A stretch of DNA of 64,000 nt from Bradyrhizobium sp. OK095 (GTDB lineage Bacteria > Pseudomonadota > Alphaproteobacteria > Rhizobiales > Xanthobacteraceae). The translations under genes were made by a program, and so were the position numbers. Each line of letters opens with the position of its first letter. The first letter of the stretch is position 1. Positions 1 to 8,318 of the stretch are shown here, piece by piece. The notes under the pieces are model-generated. The model had not been told where the DNA came from, made no database searches, and saw nothing but the letters and a program-made list of their open reading frames with translations. The stretch lies in NCBI RefSeq assembly GCF_900109945.1, contig NZ_FOBX01000006.1:248001-312000 (forward strand), written 5' to 3'.

Positions 1-59
1 CGCGTGACTTCAACGCGTTACCTCGGCAAAGTCGGGCCGACAGGTGAGGGACTTACGGC

Positions 60-797
60 ATGAGCGAGATCGTCACGGCGGGCATTCTGGTCATCGGGGA
101 TGAAATCCTGTCCGGCCGGACCAAGGACAAGAATATCGGCTTCATCGCCGAATACCTCACCAATATCGGCATCGACCTGAAGGAAGTCCGGGTCGTCTCG
201 GACGACGAACCCGACATCATCGCCGCGTTGGATGCACTGCGGCATCGCTACACCTACGTCTTCACCACCGGCGGGATCGGGCCGACCCATGACGACATCA
301 CCGCCGACAGCATCGCCAAGGCCTTTGGCGTCGGCATCGACCATCATCCGGAGGTGGTCGCCCGCTTCCGCGAGCGCTGGAGCGAGCAGGACCTCAACGA
401 GGCCCGCCTACGCATGGCTCGAATCCCCGACGGTGCCGAGCTGATCCAGAGCGCGACCATCCTCGCCCCCGGCTTCAAGATCGGCAATGTCATTGTCATG
501 GCCGGCGTGCCCTCGATCATGCAGGCGATGATGGACATCGTCTCGCCCAAGCTGAAATCGGGCGTCCGCATGCTGTCCGAATCGGTCCGCGCCAACGCGC
601 GGGAAGGCGACATCGGCAGCCCGCTGCGGGAAATCGCCGCCGCCCACCCCGACACCATCATCGGCAGCTATCCCTTCATGGACGAAGAGCAAAAGCCCAA
701 CACCAATCTGGTGGTGCGCTCGCGCGATGCGGACAAGCTCGCAGCCGCAATGGCCGCGGTGAAGGACATGCTGGCGGGATTGAACATCACCCGGTAG
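60..797 (+). CDS. MoaB/CinA-like molybdopterin-binding domain protein
   Basis: A 245-residue protein consisting almost entirely of a MoaB/Mog-type fold, as in the N-terminal half of competence/damage-inducible protein CinA. The N-terminus carries the GDEILSGRTKDKN segment and residues near 70-85 carry TTGGIGPTHDDITAD, the family's conserved loop. The C-terminal nicotinamide-nucleotide amidase domain of long CinA proteins is absent, which is common in alphaproteobacterial homologues, so the gene looks complete. A GAGGGA ribosome-binding site precedes the ATG. A phosphoribosyltransferase gene follows 27 bases downstream, suggesting cotranscription. The substrate is not evident; the fold alone does not prove molybdopterin binding. 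The 59 bases upstream hold only the leader. Confidence 0.88.
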   Translation: MSEIVTAGILVIGDEILSGRTKDKNIGFIAEYLTNIGIDLKEVRVVSDDEPDIIAALDALRHRYTYVFTTGGIGPTHDDITADSIAKAFGVGIDHHPEVVARFRERWSEQDLNEARLRMARIPDGAELIQSATILAPGFKIGNVIVMAGVPSIMQAMMDIVSPKLKSGVRMLSESVRANAREGDIGSPLREIAAAHPDTIIGSYPFMDEEQKPNTNLVVRSRDADKLAAAMAAVKDMLAGLNITR

Positions 798-824
798 CGC
801 CGGTAGACGAAGCAGGAGACGACA

Positions 825-1352
825 ATGGCTGGTGAAGCCCCGGAATTGAGTGCGCAGGAGCGCGCTGGCAAAGCTTTCCCGGTCTCGTGGGACCAGTTCC
901 ACCGGGATTGCCGGGCGCTGACCTGGCGGCTCAACGAGGTCGGTCCGTTCCACGCGGTGATCGCGATCACCCGCGGCGGCCTGGTGCCGGCTGCGATCGT
1001 GGCCCGCGAGCTCGGCGTGCGCGTGATCGATACGGTCTGCATCGCCAGCTACGATCACGACAAGCAGGGTGAGCTCCAGGTCCTCAAGGGCATTTCGGAC
1101 GCGGCGATGAAGCTCGGCGGCGGCACCGGCAAGGGCCTCCTGATCGTCGACGACCTCGTCGACACCGGCAAGACCGGCAAGCTGGTGCGCAAGATGCTGC
1201 CCGATGCGCATTTCGCCACCGTCTACGCCAAGCCGATGGGCCGCCCGCTGGTCGACACCTTCATCACCGAGGTGTCGCAGGACACCTGGATCTTCTTCCC
1301 CTGGGACACCGCGCTGTCCTATCACCCGCCGCTCCGCGACGGGGCGGCGTGA
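825..1352 (+). CDS. gpt: xanthine-guanine phosphoribosyltransferase
   Basis: A 175-residue type I phosphoribosyltransferase. The PRPP loop LLIVDDLVDTGKTGKLVRKM (about residues 105-124) is intact, and the N-terminal ITRGGLVPAAIVARELG segment matches bacterial XGPRT. It would convert xanthine or guanine plus PRPP to the nucleotide in purine salvage, in the cytoplasm. Length is slightly above the E. coli enzyme (152 aa) because of an N-terminal extension, as in other alphaproteobacteria. AGGAGA lies 8 bases before the ATG. The C-terminus with WIFFPWDTALSYHPPL is typical of the family. Purine preference cannot be fixed from sequence alone. Confidence 0.9.
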   Translation: MAGEAPELSAQERAGKAFPVSWDQFHRDCRALTWRLNEVGPFHAVIAITRGGLVPAAIVARELGVRVIDTVCIASYDHDKQGELQVLKGISDAAMKLGGGTGKGLLIVDDLVDTGKTGKLVRKMLPDAHFATVYAKPMGRPLVDTFITEVSQDTWIFFPWDTALSYHPPLRDGAA

Positions 1353-1383
1353 CCATCGCTCGCAATGACGGGCGGAGGCAGCC

Positions 1384-2001
1384 ATGCCCCTGCAAAATCG
1401 CGTCACGCCGACCGGCGACATCATCGCCACACCACATCGCGGCCTGTTCACCGGCAACCGCGGCATCATCCACGATCCCGCGACCAGGACGCTGCTGAAG
1501 AAGCGTTGGTCATCGCCGGCCTGGATCACCTGCCTGTGCGAATTCCGTGGCTGGCGGCGGCCGGTGATGGCGCGGCGGAGCTGGACCGAGCTGTTCTTTC
1601 TCGATGAGGCCACTGCCTTCGCCGCAGGTCATCGTCCCTGCTTCTTCTGTCGCCGCGACGATGCCACGCGTTTTCGCACCGCATGGGAGACGGGCAATGG
1701 CGCAGGCAAATTGAGTGCAAAGGCGATGGATGCCCAGCTGCATCTGGAACGGCTCGATCATGGCCGCAAGCGCCTGCACGCGCTGCCGATGTCATTCGCG
1801 GAATTGCCCGATGGCGCGATGGTGCAGCAGGGCGAGGAGAGCTTCTTGGCGATGCGGGGCCGGGCGCTGTTGTGGTCGCTAGCCGGCTATGCTCGCGTTG
1901 AGCGCGAGCCGGAAAGTCCGATGTTGCTGACGCCGCCATCCACATTGCGCGCGCTCTGCGCCGGATATCAACCGCTGCTGCATCCCACGGCTTTCGATTA
2001 A
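1384..2001 (+). CDS. conserved hypothetical protein with CxxC-like motif
   Basis: A 205-residue soluble protein of unknown function that I do not recognise by name. It has no signal peptide or membrane segment. A GHRPCFFCRRDDATRF motif near residues 82-97 is a CxxC pair resembling the metal-binding Cys region of Ada-type proteins, so zinc or iron binding is possible but unproven. The start is supported by GGAGG 6-9 bases before the ATG. It follows gpt by 31 bases and may be cotranscribed. Base composition is that of its neighbours. No function is assigned. Confidence 0.75.
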   Translation: MPLQNRVTPTGDIIATPHRGLFTGNRGIIHDPATRTLLKKRWSSPAWITCLCEFRGWRRPVMARRSWTELFFLDEATAFAAGHRPCFFCRRDDATRFRTAWETGNGAGKLSAKAMDAQLHLERLDHGRKRLHALPMSFAELPDGAMVQQGEESFLAMRGRALLWSLAGYARVEREPESPMLLTPPSTLRALCAGYQPLLHPTAFD

Positions 2002-2228
2002 CGCAGCGGCTTACCCTCTTCGTCCACAGACCTCCGCGCATCGCGCAGCGCCCATTCGCGGATCACCTGGCGGCAGCGGATGAGCTCGGCCTCGCTCGCG
2101 GAGTTCGCATCCTTCGCGACGCGCTCCACCATCGCCTTGCAGTTCAGCAACACGGAGCGATCCTCCGCGCACGCCGGCAGCGCCATCGCCGCGAGAGTCG
2201 CGACGACGAGTATCGCTCGGACCACCAT
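1998..2228 (-). CDS. small secreted protein of unknown function
   Basis: A 76-residue protein with an N-terminal signal peptide (about residues 1-21, hydrophobic core AILVVATLAAMALPA, cleavage near ACA-ED). Two cysteines at about residues 30 and 52 of the mature region could form a disulfide. The ATG overlaps the stop codon of the upstream methionine-synthase-like gene (TAATG), so translation is probably coupled. The last codons overlap the end of the convergent 1384-2001 gene by four bases. A longer reading frame exists upstream but lies inside the methionine-synthase-like gene and is not used. Confidence 0.7.
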   Translation of the reverse strand: MVVRAILVVATLAAMALPACAEDRSVLLNCKAMVERVAKDANSASEAELIRCRQVIREWALRDARRSVDEEGKPLR

Positions 2229-3250
2229 TATCCCAGCTTCTCGCGCGCCAGCGCGGCGCCGGCGCCGAGTGCCATCAGCTTGGCTTCGGCGATCTCGCGC
2301 CGCATCGGTGCCATGCCGCAATTGGTGGTGGCGATGATGTTGCTCTTGGGCACGAATTTCGACACCGCGTCGATCACCTTGACGACGTCCTCGGCGGTCT
2401 CCACCGTATCGCTGGCAACGTCGATGACGCCGGCCTGCACGATCTTGTTCTTGAGCAGCGCGAGCAGATCGAGCGGCACCTTGGAATTGCGGCACTCGAT
2501 CGCGACCTGCTGGATCGGGCTGGCATCGATCGCCGGAAAAATCTGCTCATACTGCCGCCATTGCGCGCCGAGCGTCTCCTTCCAGTCGGTGTTGGCCTTG
2601 ATGCCGTAGCCGTAGCAGATGTGCACGGCGGTGGCGCAGGTCAGCCCTTGCGCGGCGCGCTCCAGCGCCTTGATGCCCCAGTCGTTGACCTCGTCCATGT
2701 AGACGTTGAAGGCGGGCTCGTCGAACTGCACGAGATCGACGCCATCGGCCTGCAACGCCCGGGCTTCCTCGTTCAGCAGCTCGGCGAAGGCAAAGGCCAT
2801 CTTGACGCGGTCGCCATAGTAACTGTCGGAGATGGTGTCGATGATGGTCATCGGGCCGGGCAGGGTGAATTTCAGCTTCTTCTTCGTATGCGTGCGGGCG
2901 ACGCGCGCCTCGTCGGCATGGACACGCCCCTTGAGCCGGAGCGGCGCGACCACCTGCGGTACCATCGCCTTGTAGCGGTCTTTCCGGATGCCCATCTCGA
3001 CCTTGTGGGCGAAGTCGATACCTTCGATCTTCTCCAGAAAGCCATGCACGAAATGCTGCCGGGCCTGCTCGCCCTCGGTGACGATGTCGATGCCGGCGTC
3101 TTCCTGGACCTTGACGGCCAGCATCGTCGCATCGCGCTTGGCGCGGACAAGCTCGTCACCCTGCGACTTCCAGGGCGCCCAGAGCATGTTGGGCTCGGCG
3201 AGCCATTCCGGCTTCGGCAGTGAGCCGGCAATCGTGGTTGGAAACAGCAT
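2228..3250 (-). CDS. MetE C-terminal-domain-like methionine synthase family protein
   Basis: A 340-residue protein corresponding to the catalytic TIM-barrel half of cobalamin-independent methionine synthase, without the N-terminal folate-binding half. The start AGSLPKPEWL, the FDEPAF segment (about residue 190), HICYGYG with the His-x-Cys zinc ligand pair and the C-terminal TTNCGMAP with the second zinc-ligand Cys are all present. Stand-alone core proteins of this type may transfer methyl groups from non-folate donors; the donor here is unknown. The chosen ATG at 3250 has GGGAGG 6 bases upstream; a start at 3292 would add an unlikely N-terminal extension. It is coupled to the small secreted protein downstream. 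Confidence 0.87.
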   Translation of the reverse strand: MLFPTTIAGSLPKPEWLAEPNMLWAPWKSQGDELVRAKRDATMLAVKVQEDAGIDIVTEGEQARQHFVHGFLEKIEGIDFAHKVEMGIRKDRYKAMVPQVVAPLRLKGRVHADEARVARTHTKKKLKFTLPGPMTIIDTISDSYYGDRVKMAFAFAELLNEEARALQADGVDLVQFDEPAFNVYMDEVNDWGIKALERAAQGLTCATAVHICYGYGIKANTDWKETLGAQWRQYEQIFPAIDASPIQQVAIECRNSKVPLDLLALLKNKIVQAGVIDVASDTVETAEDVVKVIDAVSKFVPKSNIIATTNCGMAPMRREIAEAKLMALGAGAALAREKLG

Positions 3251-3371
3251 GGCGGCCCTCCCGGCAGGTTGTGTTGCGCCCCTTCCTGCCATGTCTTAAC
3301 GTCAAGGTACAGAACAACAAAAGTCGTCATTTCAACCGGCGATAGCGACAGGGAAGGCCAAAGGAAAGGTC

Positions 3372-4072
3372 ATGATCGATCTCCATTACGCGCCGACGCC
3401 GAATGGCTGGAAAATCTCGATCATGCTGGAGGAACTCGGGCTTCCCTACACGGTGAAGCCTGTCAACATCCGCGCTGGCGAGCAGTTCAGCCCCGAGTTT
3501 CTAACGATCTCCCCGAACAACCGCATTCCCGCGATCGTCGATCATGAGCCTGCCGACGGCGGCGCGCCGTTCTCGGTGTTCGAGACCGGCGCGATCCTGA
3601 TTTATCTGACGGAGAAGACCGGCCGCTTCCTGGCCAGTGATCTGCGCGGCCGCTCCACCGCCATCCAGTGGGTGAGTGGCAGATGGGAGGTCTTGGTCCC
3701 ATGCTCGGCCAGCACGGCCATTTCGCGCTCTATGCGGCCGAGAAGCTTCCCTATGCGATCGAGCGCTACCGCGACGAGGCGGCGCGACTCTATGGCGTGC
3801 TCGACCGGCAGTTGGCCAGGACCGGCGCCTATGTCGCCGGCGATTATTCCATCGCCGACATCGCCTGCTTCCCCTGGACCATGACCCACAAGGCGCAGGG
3901 CTTTACGCTCGACGACTATCCGAATGTGAAACGCTGGTACGCCGAGGTGCGGGCGAGGCCGCAGGTACAGGCGGGGCTTGCGATCGGGAAATTCGTGAAA
4001 GAGCCGTTCGATGAGGAATCACGCAAGATCATGTTTGGCCAGCGTGCGAAGGAAGTGTTGGGGAAGAAGTAG
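3372..4072 (+). pseudogene. YfcG/Nu-class glutathione S-transferase, broken by a 1-base deletion
   Basis: The N-terminal thioredoxin fold is read in the frame starting at 3372 (LHYAPTPNGWKISIMLEELG, then SPNNRIPAIVDHEP), matching E. coli YfcG and relatives. After TGG GTG at 3669-3674 the frame is lost, while the next frame continues as GGLGPMLGQHGHF and SIADIACFPW up to 4072, the family's alpha-helical domain. Inserting one T after base 3675 restores GTG ATG TGG CAG ATG GGA and gives a continuous protein of about 233 residues, the usual family length. Either the gene is inactivated by a recent single-base deletion or this is a sequencing error. No other lesion is visible. Confidence 0.85.
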
Positions 4073-4077
4073 TGTCA

Positions 4078-4184
4078 GCCCCTCATGGTGAGGAGCGCCG
4101 CAGGCGCGTCTCGAACCATGAAGGCCCGACTTTCACCTGCGGCCATCCTTCGAGACGGCCGCTGCGCGGCCTCCTCAGGATGAG
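4078..4184. repeat. paired palindromic intergenic repeat
   Basis: Two imperfect hairpins lie back to back between the broken transferase gene and the next CDS. The first runs from CATGGTGAGGAG to CTCGAACCATG (about 4084-4121), the second from CATCCTTCGAGAC to CTCCTCAGGATG (about 4144-4182). The second motif resembles a palindromic repeat I associate with Bradyrhizobium and Rhodopseudomonas intergenic regions. A reading frame runs through it but carries no coding signature. Confidence 0.7.
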
Positions 4185-4206
4185 GACCGTCAGAAAAGGA
4201 AACGCC

Positions 4207-4815
4207 ATGATCGAATTCTTCTTCGACTGTTCCAGCCCCTGGACCTATCTCGCCTTCCACAACATCCAGCCGCTCGCAAAAGAGCTTGGCGCCGAAATCA
4301 TCTGGCGGCCGATCCTGGTCGGCGGCATCTTCAACACGGTCAATCCGAGCGTCTACGCCCAGCGCGAGACGCCGGTGCCGCTGAAGGCGCGCTACATGAA
4401 GAAGGACCTCGCCGACTGGGCGCGCTCGGCAGGCCTTGCGATCAAGATGCCGCCGACGGTGTTTCCAGTGAACAGCGTCAAGGCGATGCGCGGCTGCATC
4501 TGGCTCGGCAAAGACATGGTGCCGTTCGCGACCGCACTGTTCGAGACCTATTGGGGCGACGATAAGGACATCTCGCAGGACGCGGTGCTGGCCGAGATAT
4601 GCAAGAAAATCGGCATCGACGAGCAAAAATTCTTCGCCGGCATCTCCGAGCAGGGCATCAAGGACCAGCTCAAGGCCAATACGGAAGAAGTCGTCGCCCG
4701 CGGCGGTTTTGGTTCGCCGACGATCTTCGTCAACAAGACCGACATGTACTTCGGCAATGATCGCCTGCCGCTGATCCGCGAAGCGCTTAAGCGCAGCAAG
4801 GCGAGTGCGGCCTGA
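4207..4815 (+). CDS. 2-hydroxychromene-2-carboxylate isomerase family (DsbA-fold, kappa-GST-like)
   Basis: A 202-residue DsbA-fold protein of the HCCA isomerase / kappa glutathione transferase family. The N-terminus IEFFFDCSSPWTYLAFHN has the family's Ser-Pro-Trp active-site region instead of a redox CxxC, and GGFGSPTIFVN near residue 165 is the cis-Pro loop. Family members isomerise aromatic-degradation intermediates with glutathione or conjugate CoA/GSH compounds; the substrate here is unknown. The ATG at 4207 follows AAAGGA; an in-frame upstream extension lies in repeat sequence and is rejected. Its stop overlaps the next start (TGATG), so it is coupled to the oxidoreductase. Confidence 0.88.
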   Translation: MIEFFFDCSSPWTYLAFHNIQPLAKELGAEIIWRPILVGGIFNTVNPSVYAQRETPVPLKARYMKKDLADWARSAGLAIKMPPTVFPVNSVKAMRGCIWLGKDMVPFATALFETYWGDDKDISQDAVLAEICKKIGIDEQKFFAGISEQGIKDQLKANTEEVVARGGFGSPTIFVNKTDMYFGNDRLPLIREALKRSKASAA

Positions 4816-5792
4816 TGGTGCGGGCTGTCGTCTGCCGCGCGCTCGGCGCGCCCGAGACGCTGCGGCTCGAAGAGTTTCCATCGCGCGCCCTGAAACCGGG
4901 CGAGGTGCGCGTCGCGATCCGCGCGGCCGGGTTGAATTTTCCTGATGTACTGATGGCAGCGGGCGAGTACCAGCTCAAGCCGGAGCTGCCGTTCACGCCT
5001 GGCATGGAAGCGGCTGGCGATGTCACCGAGGTTGGCGCGGACGCGAGGGGAGTCGCTGTCGGCGACAAGGTCATCGTGAAGATGCGCCATGGCGCGTTCA
5101 CCGATGAAGCGGTGGTGACACCTTCACAGCTCACGCCGATGCCGTCCACCTTCGATTATGCGGAAGCTGCGACCTATCTTGCCGGCCACGGCACCGCCTA
5201 TCACGCGCTGATCGATCGCGGCCGGGTCGAGCCGGGCGAGGTGCTGCTCGTGCACGGCGCCGGCGGTGGCGTGGGATTGGCCGCCGTCGAGATCGGCAAG
5301 ATGCTCGGCGCGACCGTGATCGCGACGGCTTCCAGCGACGAGAAGCTAGCCATAGCCAAGGCGCGCGGCGCCGATCATCTGATCCGCTACGACCGCGAGC
5401 CGTTTCGCGATGCCGTGAAGCGGATCACCGACGGCCGTGGCGCGGACGTCGTGTTCGATCCCGTCGGTGGAGAGGTGTTCGAGAACTCGATGCGCTGCAT
5501 CGCCTGGGGCGCGCGGCTGCTGGTGATCGGTTTTACGGGCGGCATCGGCTCGGCCAAGACCAATCTGCTGCTGATCAAGGGCGCCAGCGTGCTCGGCGTG
5601 CGCGCAGGCGAGGCGGTGCGGAAAAATCCAGCGCTCGGAGAAGTCCGCCTGAAGGCGCTTCTCGCTTGGGCGGAAGAAGGCAAGCTGCGCCCGAACATCT
5701 CGCACCGCCTGCCGCTCGCGGATTATGCCAAGGCGATGCGGCTGCTGCTCGACCGCAAGGCGATCGGGCGCGTGGCGCTGGTGATGGATTGA
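4815..5792 (+). CDS. NADPH:quinone oxidoreductase family (MDR) protein
   Basis: A 325-residue medium-chain dehydrogenase/reductase of the quinone-oxidoreductase subgroup. The N-terminal GroES-like domain includes GLNFPDVLMAAGEY and the Rossmann loop LVHGAGGGVGLAAVEIGK (about residues 143-160) binds NADPH. The cysteine and histidine zinc ligands of alcohol dehydrogenases are absent, as expected for this branch. It overlaps the upstream isomerase gene, so both probably act on the same xenobiotic or acyl/aromatic substrate. A palindromic repeat follows directly. Substrate is not predictable. Confidence 0.9.
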   Translation: MVRAVVCRALGAPETLRLEEFPSRALKPGEVRVAIRAAGLNFPDVLMAAGEYQLKPELPFTPGMEAAGDVTEVGADARGVAVGDKVIVKMRHGAFTDEAVVTPSQLTPMPSTFDYAEAATYLAGHGTAYHALIDRGRVEPGEVLLVHGAGGGVGLAAVEIGKMLGATVIATASSDEKLAIAKARGADHLIRYDREPFRDAVKRITDGRGADVVFDPVGGEVFENSMRCIAWGARLLVIGFTGGIGSAKTNLLLIKGASVLGVRAGEAVRKNPALGEVRLKALLAWAEEGKLRPNISHRLPLADYAKAMRLLLDRKAIGRVALVMD

Positions 5793-5796
5793 CCGT

Positions 5797-5893
5797 GCCG
5801 TAGGGTGGGCAAAGCGAAGCGTGCCCACCATTCCGGTTTCAGCTGCTAGTAGATGGTGGGCACGGCGCAAGAGCGCCTTTACCCACCCTACGA
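5797..5893. repeat. palindromic intergenic repeat between convergent genes
   Basis: A long imperfect palindrome. CGTAGGGTGGGC at 5799-5810 pairs with its complement at 5881-5892, and GTGCCCACCAT at 5821-5831 pairs with ATGGTGGGCAC at 5853-5863. It lies between the ends of two convergent genes and may act as a bidirectional transcription barrier. The GTAGGGTGGGCAAAG motif is one I recall as frequent between rhizobial genes. Confidence 0.75.
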
Positions 5894-5897
5894 AAGC

Positions 5898-6788
5898 TCA
5901 CTTGTATTCCCGCTCCGACCACCACGGGAAATAATCCGGCATATCGCTCGACACCTTGTTCTTGAACTGCGCGGGGCGCTTCTCCAGGAACGACACCACG
6001 CCTTCCTTCACATCGTCCGAGCGGCCGCGGGCGTAGATGCCGCGGCTGTCGACCTTGTGGGCTTCCATGGGATCGTCGGCGCCCATCATGCGCCACATCA
6101 TCTGGCGGATCAGCGCGACCGATACCGGTGCGGTCTTGGCGGCAAACTCCTTGGCCAGTGCGCGGGCGGTCGGCAGGAGATCATCGGGGGCTACGACCTT
6201 GCTGACGAGACGGCCGGCGAGCGCCTCCTGCGCCGGGAAGACGCGGCCCGAATAACACCATTCCAGCGCCTGCGAGATGCCGACGATGCGCGGCAGGAAC
6301 CAGCTCGAGGCGGCCTCCGGCACGATGCCGCGCTGGGAGAACACGAAGCCGAAGCGTGCGGCGTCGGACGCGATGCGGATGTCCATCGCGAGCTGCATGG
6401 TGACACCGATGCCGACGGCAGGGCCGTTCACTGCGGCGATGACGGGCTTCAGGCACTTGAAGATGCGCAAGGTGACCTGGCCACCGCCGTCGCGCACCTG
6501 GGAATCGCTGTAATCGACCTTGCCGTCGGCGAAACGTTTCACCGGCCCACGGCGGGCGTCGCGATCGAACGTATCAGCGCCCGAGGACAGGTCAGCGCCC
6601 GCGCAAAAACCGCGGCCGGCGCCTGTCACGATGATGGCGCGGACATTGTCGTCCTTGTCGGCGGCGTCGAACGCGTCGATCAGCTCTGCCTGCATTTGCG
6701 CGTTGAAGGCGTTGAGCTTGTCGGGCCGGTTCAGCGTGATGGTGAGGATCTGCTCGTCGACCTCGTATTTGATCGTCTCATACGCCAT
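5898..6788 (-). CDS. crotonase-fold enoyl-CoA hydratase/isomerase family protein
   Basis: A 296-residue crotonase-superfamily protein. Oxyanion-hole segments GAGRGFCAGADL (about 57-67) and NGPAVGIGVTMQLAMDI (about 121-137) are present. The two glutamates that activate water in true enoyl-CoA hydratases are replaced (Thr near 130, Phe near 150), whereas Glu158 in RGIVPEAASSWFLPRIVG sits where delta3-delta2-enoyl-CoA isomerases keep their catalytic base. Isomerase activity is therefore more likely than hydration, by inference. The ATG at 6788 has GGGAAGG upstream; a longer in-frame start at 6881 lacks support. It lies downstream of the amidase on the same strand, 106 bases away. Confidence 0.88.
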   Translation of the reverse strand: MAYETIKYEVDEQILTITLNRPDKLNAFNAQMQAELIDAFDAADKDDNVRAIIVTGAGRGFCAGADLSSGADTFDRDARRGPVKRFADGKVDYSDSQVRDGGGQVTLRIFKCLKPVIAAVNGPAVGIGVTMQLAMDIRIASDAARFGFVFSQRGIVPEAASSWFLPRIVGISQALEWCYSGRVFPAQEALAGRLVSKVVAPDDLLPTARALAKEFAAKTAPVSVALIRQMMWRMMGADDPMEAHKVDSRGIYARGRSDDVKEGVVSFLEKRPAQFKNKVSSDMPDYFPWWSEREYK

Positions 6789-6894
6789 GGTTGGTTTCCT
6801 TCCCTGTCTTGAATTCGTTCTCGATGAGACGAGATGCATGGTCGCCAGCGTCCGTCTTGCGCGGACTGGGCATGCGGCCATGACTTAAGCGCAG

Positions 6895-8316
6895 CTACTT
6901 CGCCGGCGGCTTGGGCCAGGGCTTCTGCGCGCCGCGCAGGCCCTCAAAGGCCTTGGCCATGCCGAGCACGCCGATATCATCAAAACGGCGGCCGACGATC
7001 TGCACGCCGATGGGAAAGCCCTTGGCGTCGAAGCCGCCATTGACGGAGACGGCGGGGTTCTCCGACATATTCCACGGCACGGTATAGCAGATGTGCTCAA
7101 ACGGTCTCATCGGATCGTTGGTGGGCGAGGCCCAGTCCGCCGGATAGTTCACGTTCGGCGCTGTCGGCGAAATGAGGTAGTCGAGCTCGCAGAACATCTT
7201 TGCTGCAGCGTTGCGGATCGCCATGGTCTGATTGAAGCCGCGGATCACGTCGACGCCCGACAGCTTTGCGCCGGACTCGCCCCATTTGAAAATGTAGGGC
7301 AGCACCTTTGCCTGTTCGGCCGGCGTCAGCTTGGCGAGATCATCCCACATCCGCGCGCGCCAGAAATCATCGAGGCCATCGAGCATGTCGCGCGTGAGGA
7401 TGCCGTCGACTTCGGTGACGACGCTGCCTGCGGATTCGAACGCCTTTGCGGCTTTCACCGCGACGTCACGGACCGGCTTTTCCGCGGGCAGGCCGACGCC
7501 AGCATCGAGCATCAGGCCTATCCGCAATTTACGCGGCGACTTTTCCAGTCCCTTCCAGTTGAGCAGTTCGGTGGGCAGGCTCATGCCGTCGCGCCGGTCA
7601 GGCTTTGCGATCACGCTCATCATCAACGCGCAATCGTCGACCGTGCGGGTCATGGGGCCGGCGACACGACCGACATAGACAGGATCGATCGGCACGCGGC
7701 CAAAGCTCGGCTTCAGACCGACGAGGCCGCACCAGCCCGCGGGCAGGCGGACCGAGCCGCCGATATCGGTGCCGAGATGCAGCGGGCCATAGCCGGCTGC
7801 GGCAGCAGCGCCGGCGCCCGCGCTGGAGCCACCGGGATTCTTGGAGAGGTCCCAGGGATTGCGCGCCAGCGCATGGAAGCTGGAGAGCCCCGAGGACAGC
7901 ATGCCGTAATCGGGCATGGTGGTTTTTGCGAAGATGATCGCGCCTGCCTCGCGCAGCCGCGCGGCGGGCGGCGCATCCTTCTCGGCCGGCACCAGCTTGA
8001 CGCTGGCAGCGCCCAGAGGCACCGGCACGCCCTTGGTCGCGATGTTGTCCTTCACCGTGACAGGTACGCCGTCGAGTGCGCCTGACGGTTCGCCCCCGGA
8101 CCAGCGCGCCGTCGAGGCCTTGGCGGCCTCGCGCGCGCTGTCGGGATCGAATGCATAGAGCGCCTTCAGATGCGGTTCCCACGCAGCGACGTGGGCAAGC
8201 AAATCCTCCAGCACCTCGCTCGGCGAGAACTGTTTTGCTCGATAGCCCGCGATCAGATCGACCGCGGAGAGATCGTGCAGCGAGGTGACCGCCTCTTCGA
8301 CGCTCTTTTTCTGCAT
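6895..8316 (-). CDS. amidase signature family hydrolase
   Basis: A 473-residue amidase. The Ser-cisSer-Lys triad is visible: Lys in VTVKDNIATKG (about residue 88), cis-Ser in NPGGSSAGAGA (about 163) and nucleophile Ser in GTDIGGSVRLPAGWCG (about 187). The enzyme should hydrolyse a C-N amide bond in the cytoplasm. No signal peptide is seen. It lies 2 bases after the M20 hydrolase gene and is surely cotranscribed with it, placing it in the peptide/amide utilisation cluster. The specific amide substrate cannot be read from sequence. Confidence 0.92.
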   Translation of the reverse strand: MQKKSVEEAVTSLHDLSAVDLIAGYRAKQFSPSEVLEDLLAHVAAWEPHLKALYAFDPDSAREAAKASTARWSGGEPSGALDGVPVTVKDNIATKGVPVPLGAASVKLVPAEKDAPPAARLREAGAIIFAKTTMPDYGMLSSGLSSFHALARNPWDLSKNPGGSSAGAGAAAAAGYGPLHLGTDIGGSVRLPAGWCGLVGLKPSFGRVPIDPVYVGRVAGPMTRTVDDCALMMSVIAKPDRRDGMSLPTELLNWKGLEKSPRKLRIGLMLDAGVGLPAEKPVRDVAVKAAKAFESAGSVVTEVDGILTRDMLDGLDDFWRARMWDDLAKLTPAEQAKVLPYIFKWGESGAKLSGVDVIRGFNQTMAIRNAAAKMFCELDYLISPTAPNVNYPADWASPTNDPMRPFEHICYTVPWNMSENPAVSVNGGFDAKGFPIGVQIVGRRFDDIGVLGMAKAFEGLRGAQKPWPKPPAK

Positions 8317-8318
8317 TG

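Noticed and set aside
4072..4206. N-terminal extension of the HCCA-isomerase-like protein
   Set aside because: The extra 45 residues come from palindromic repeat sequence and the ATG at 4207 has its own ribosome-binding site.
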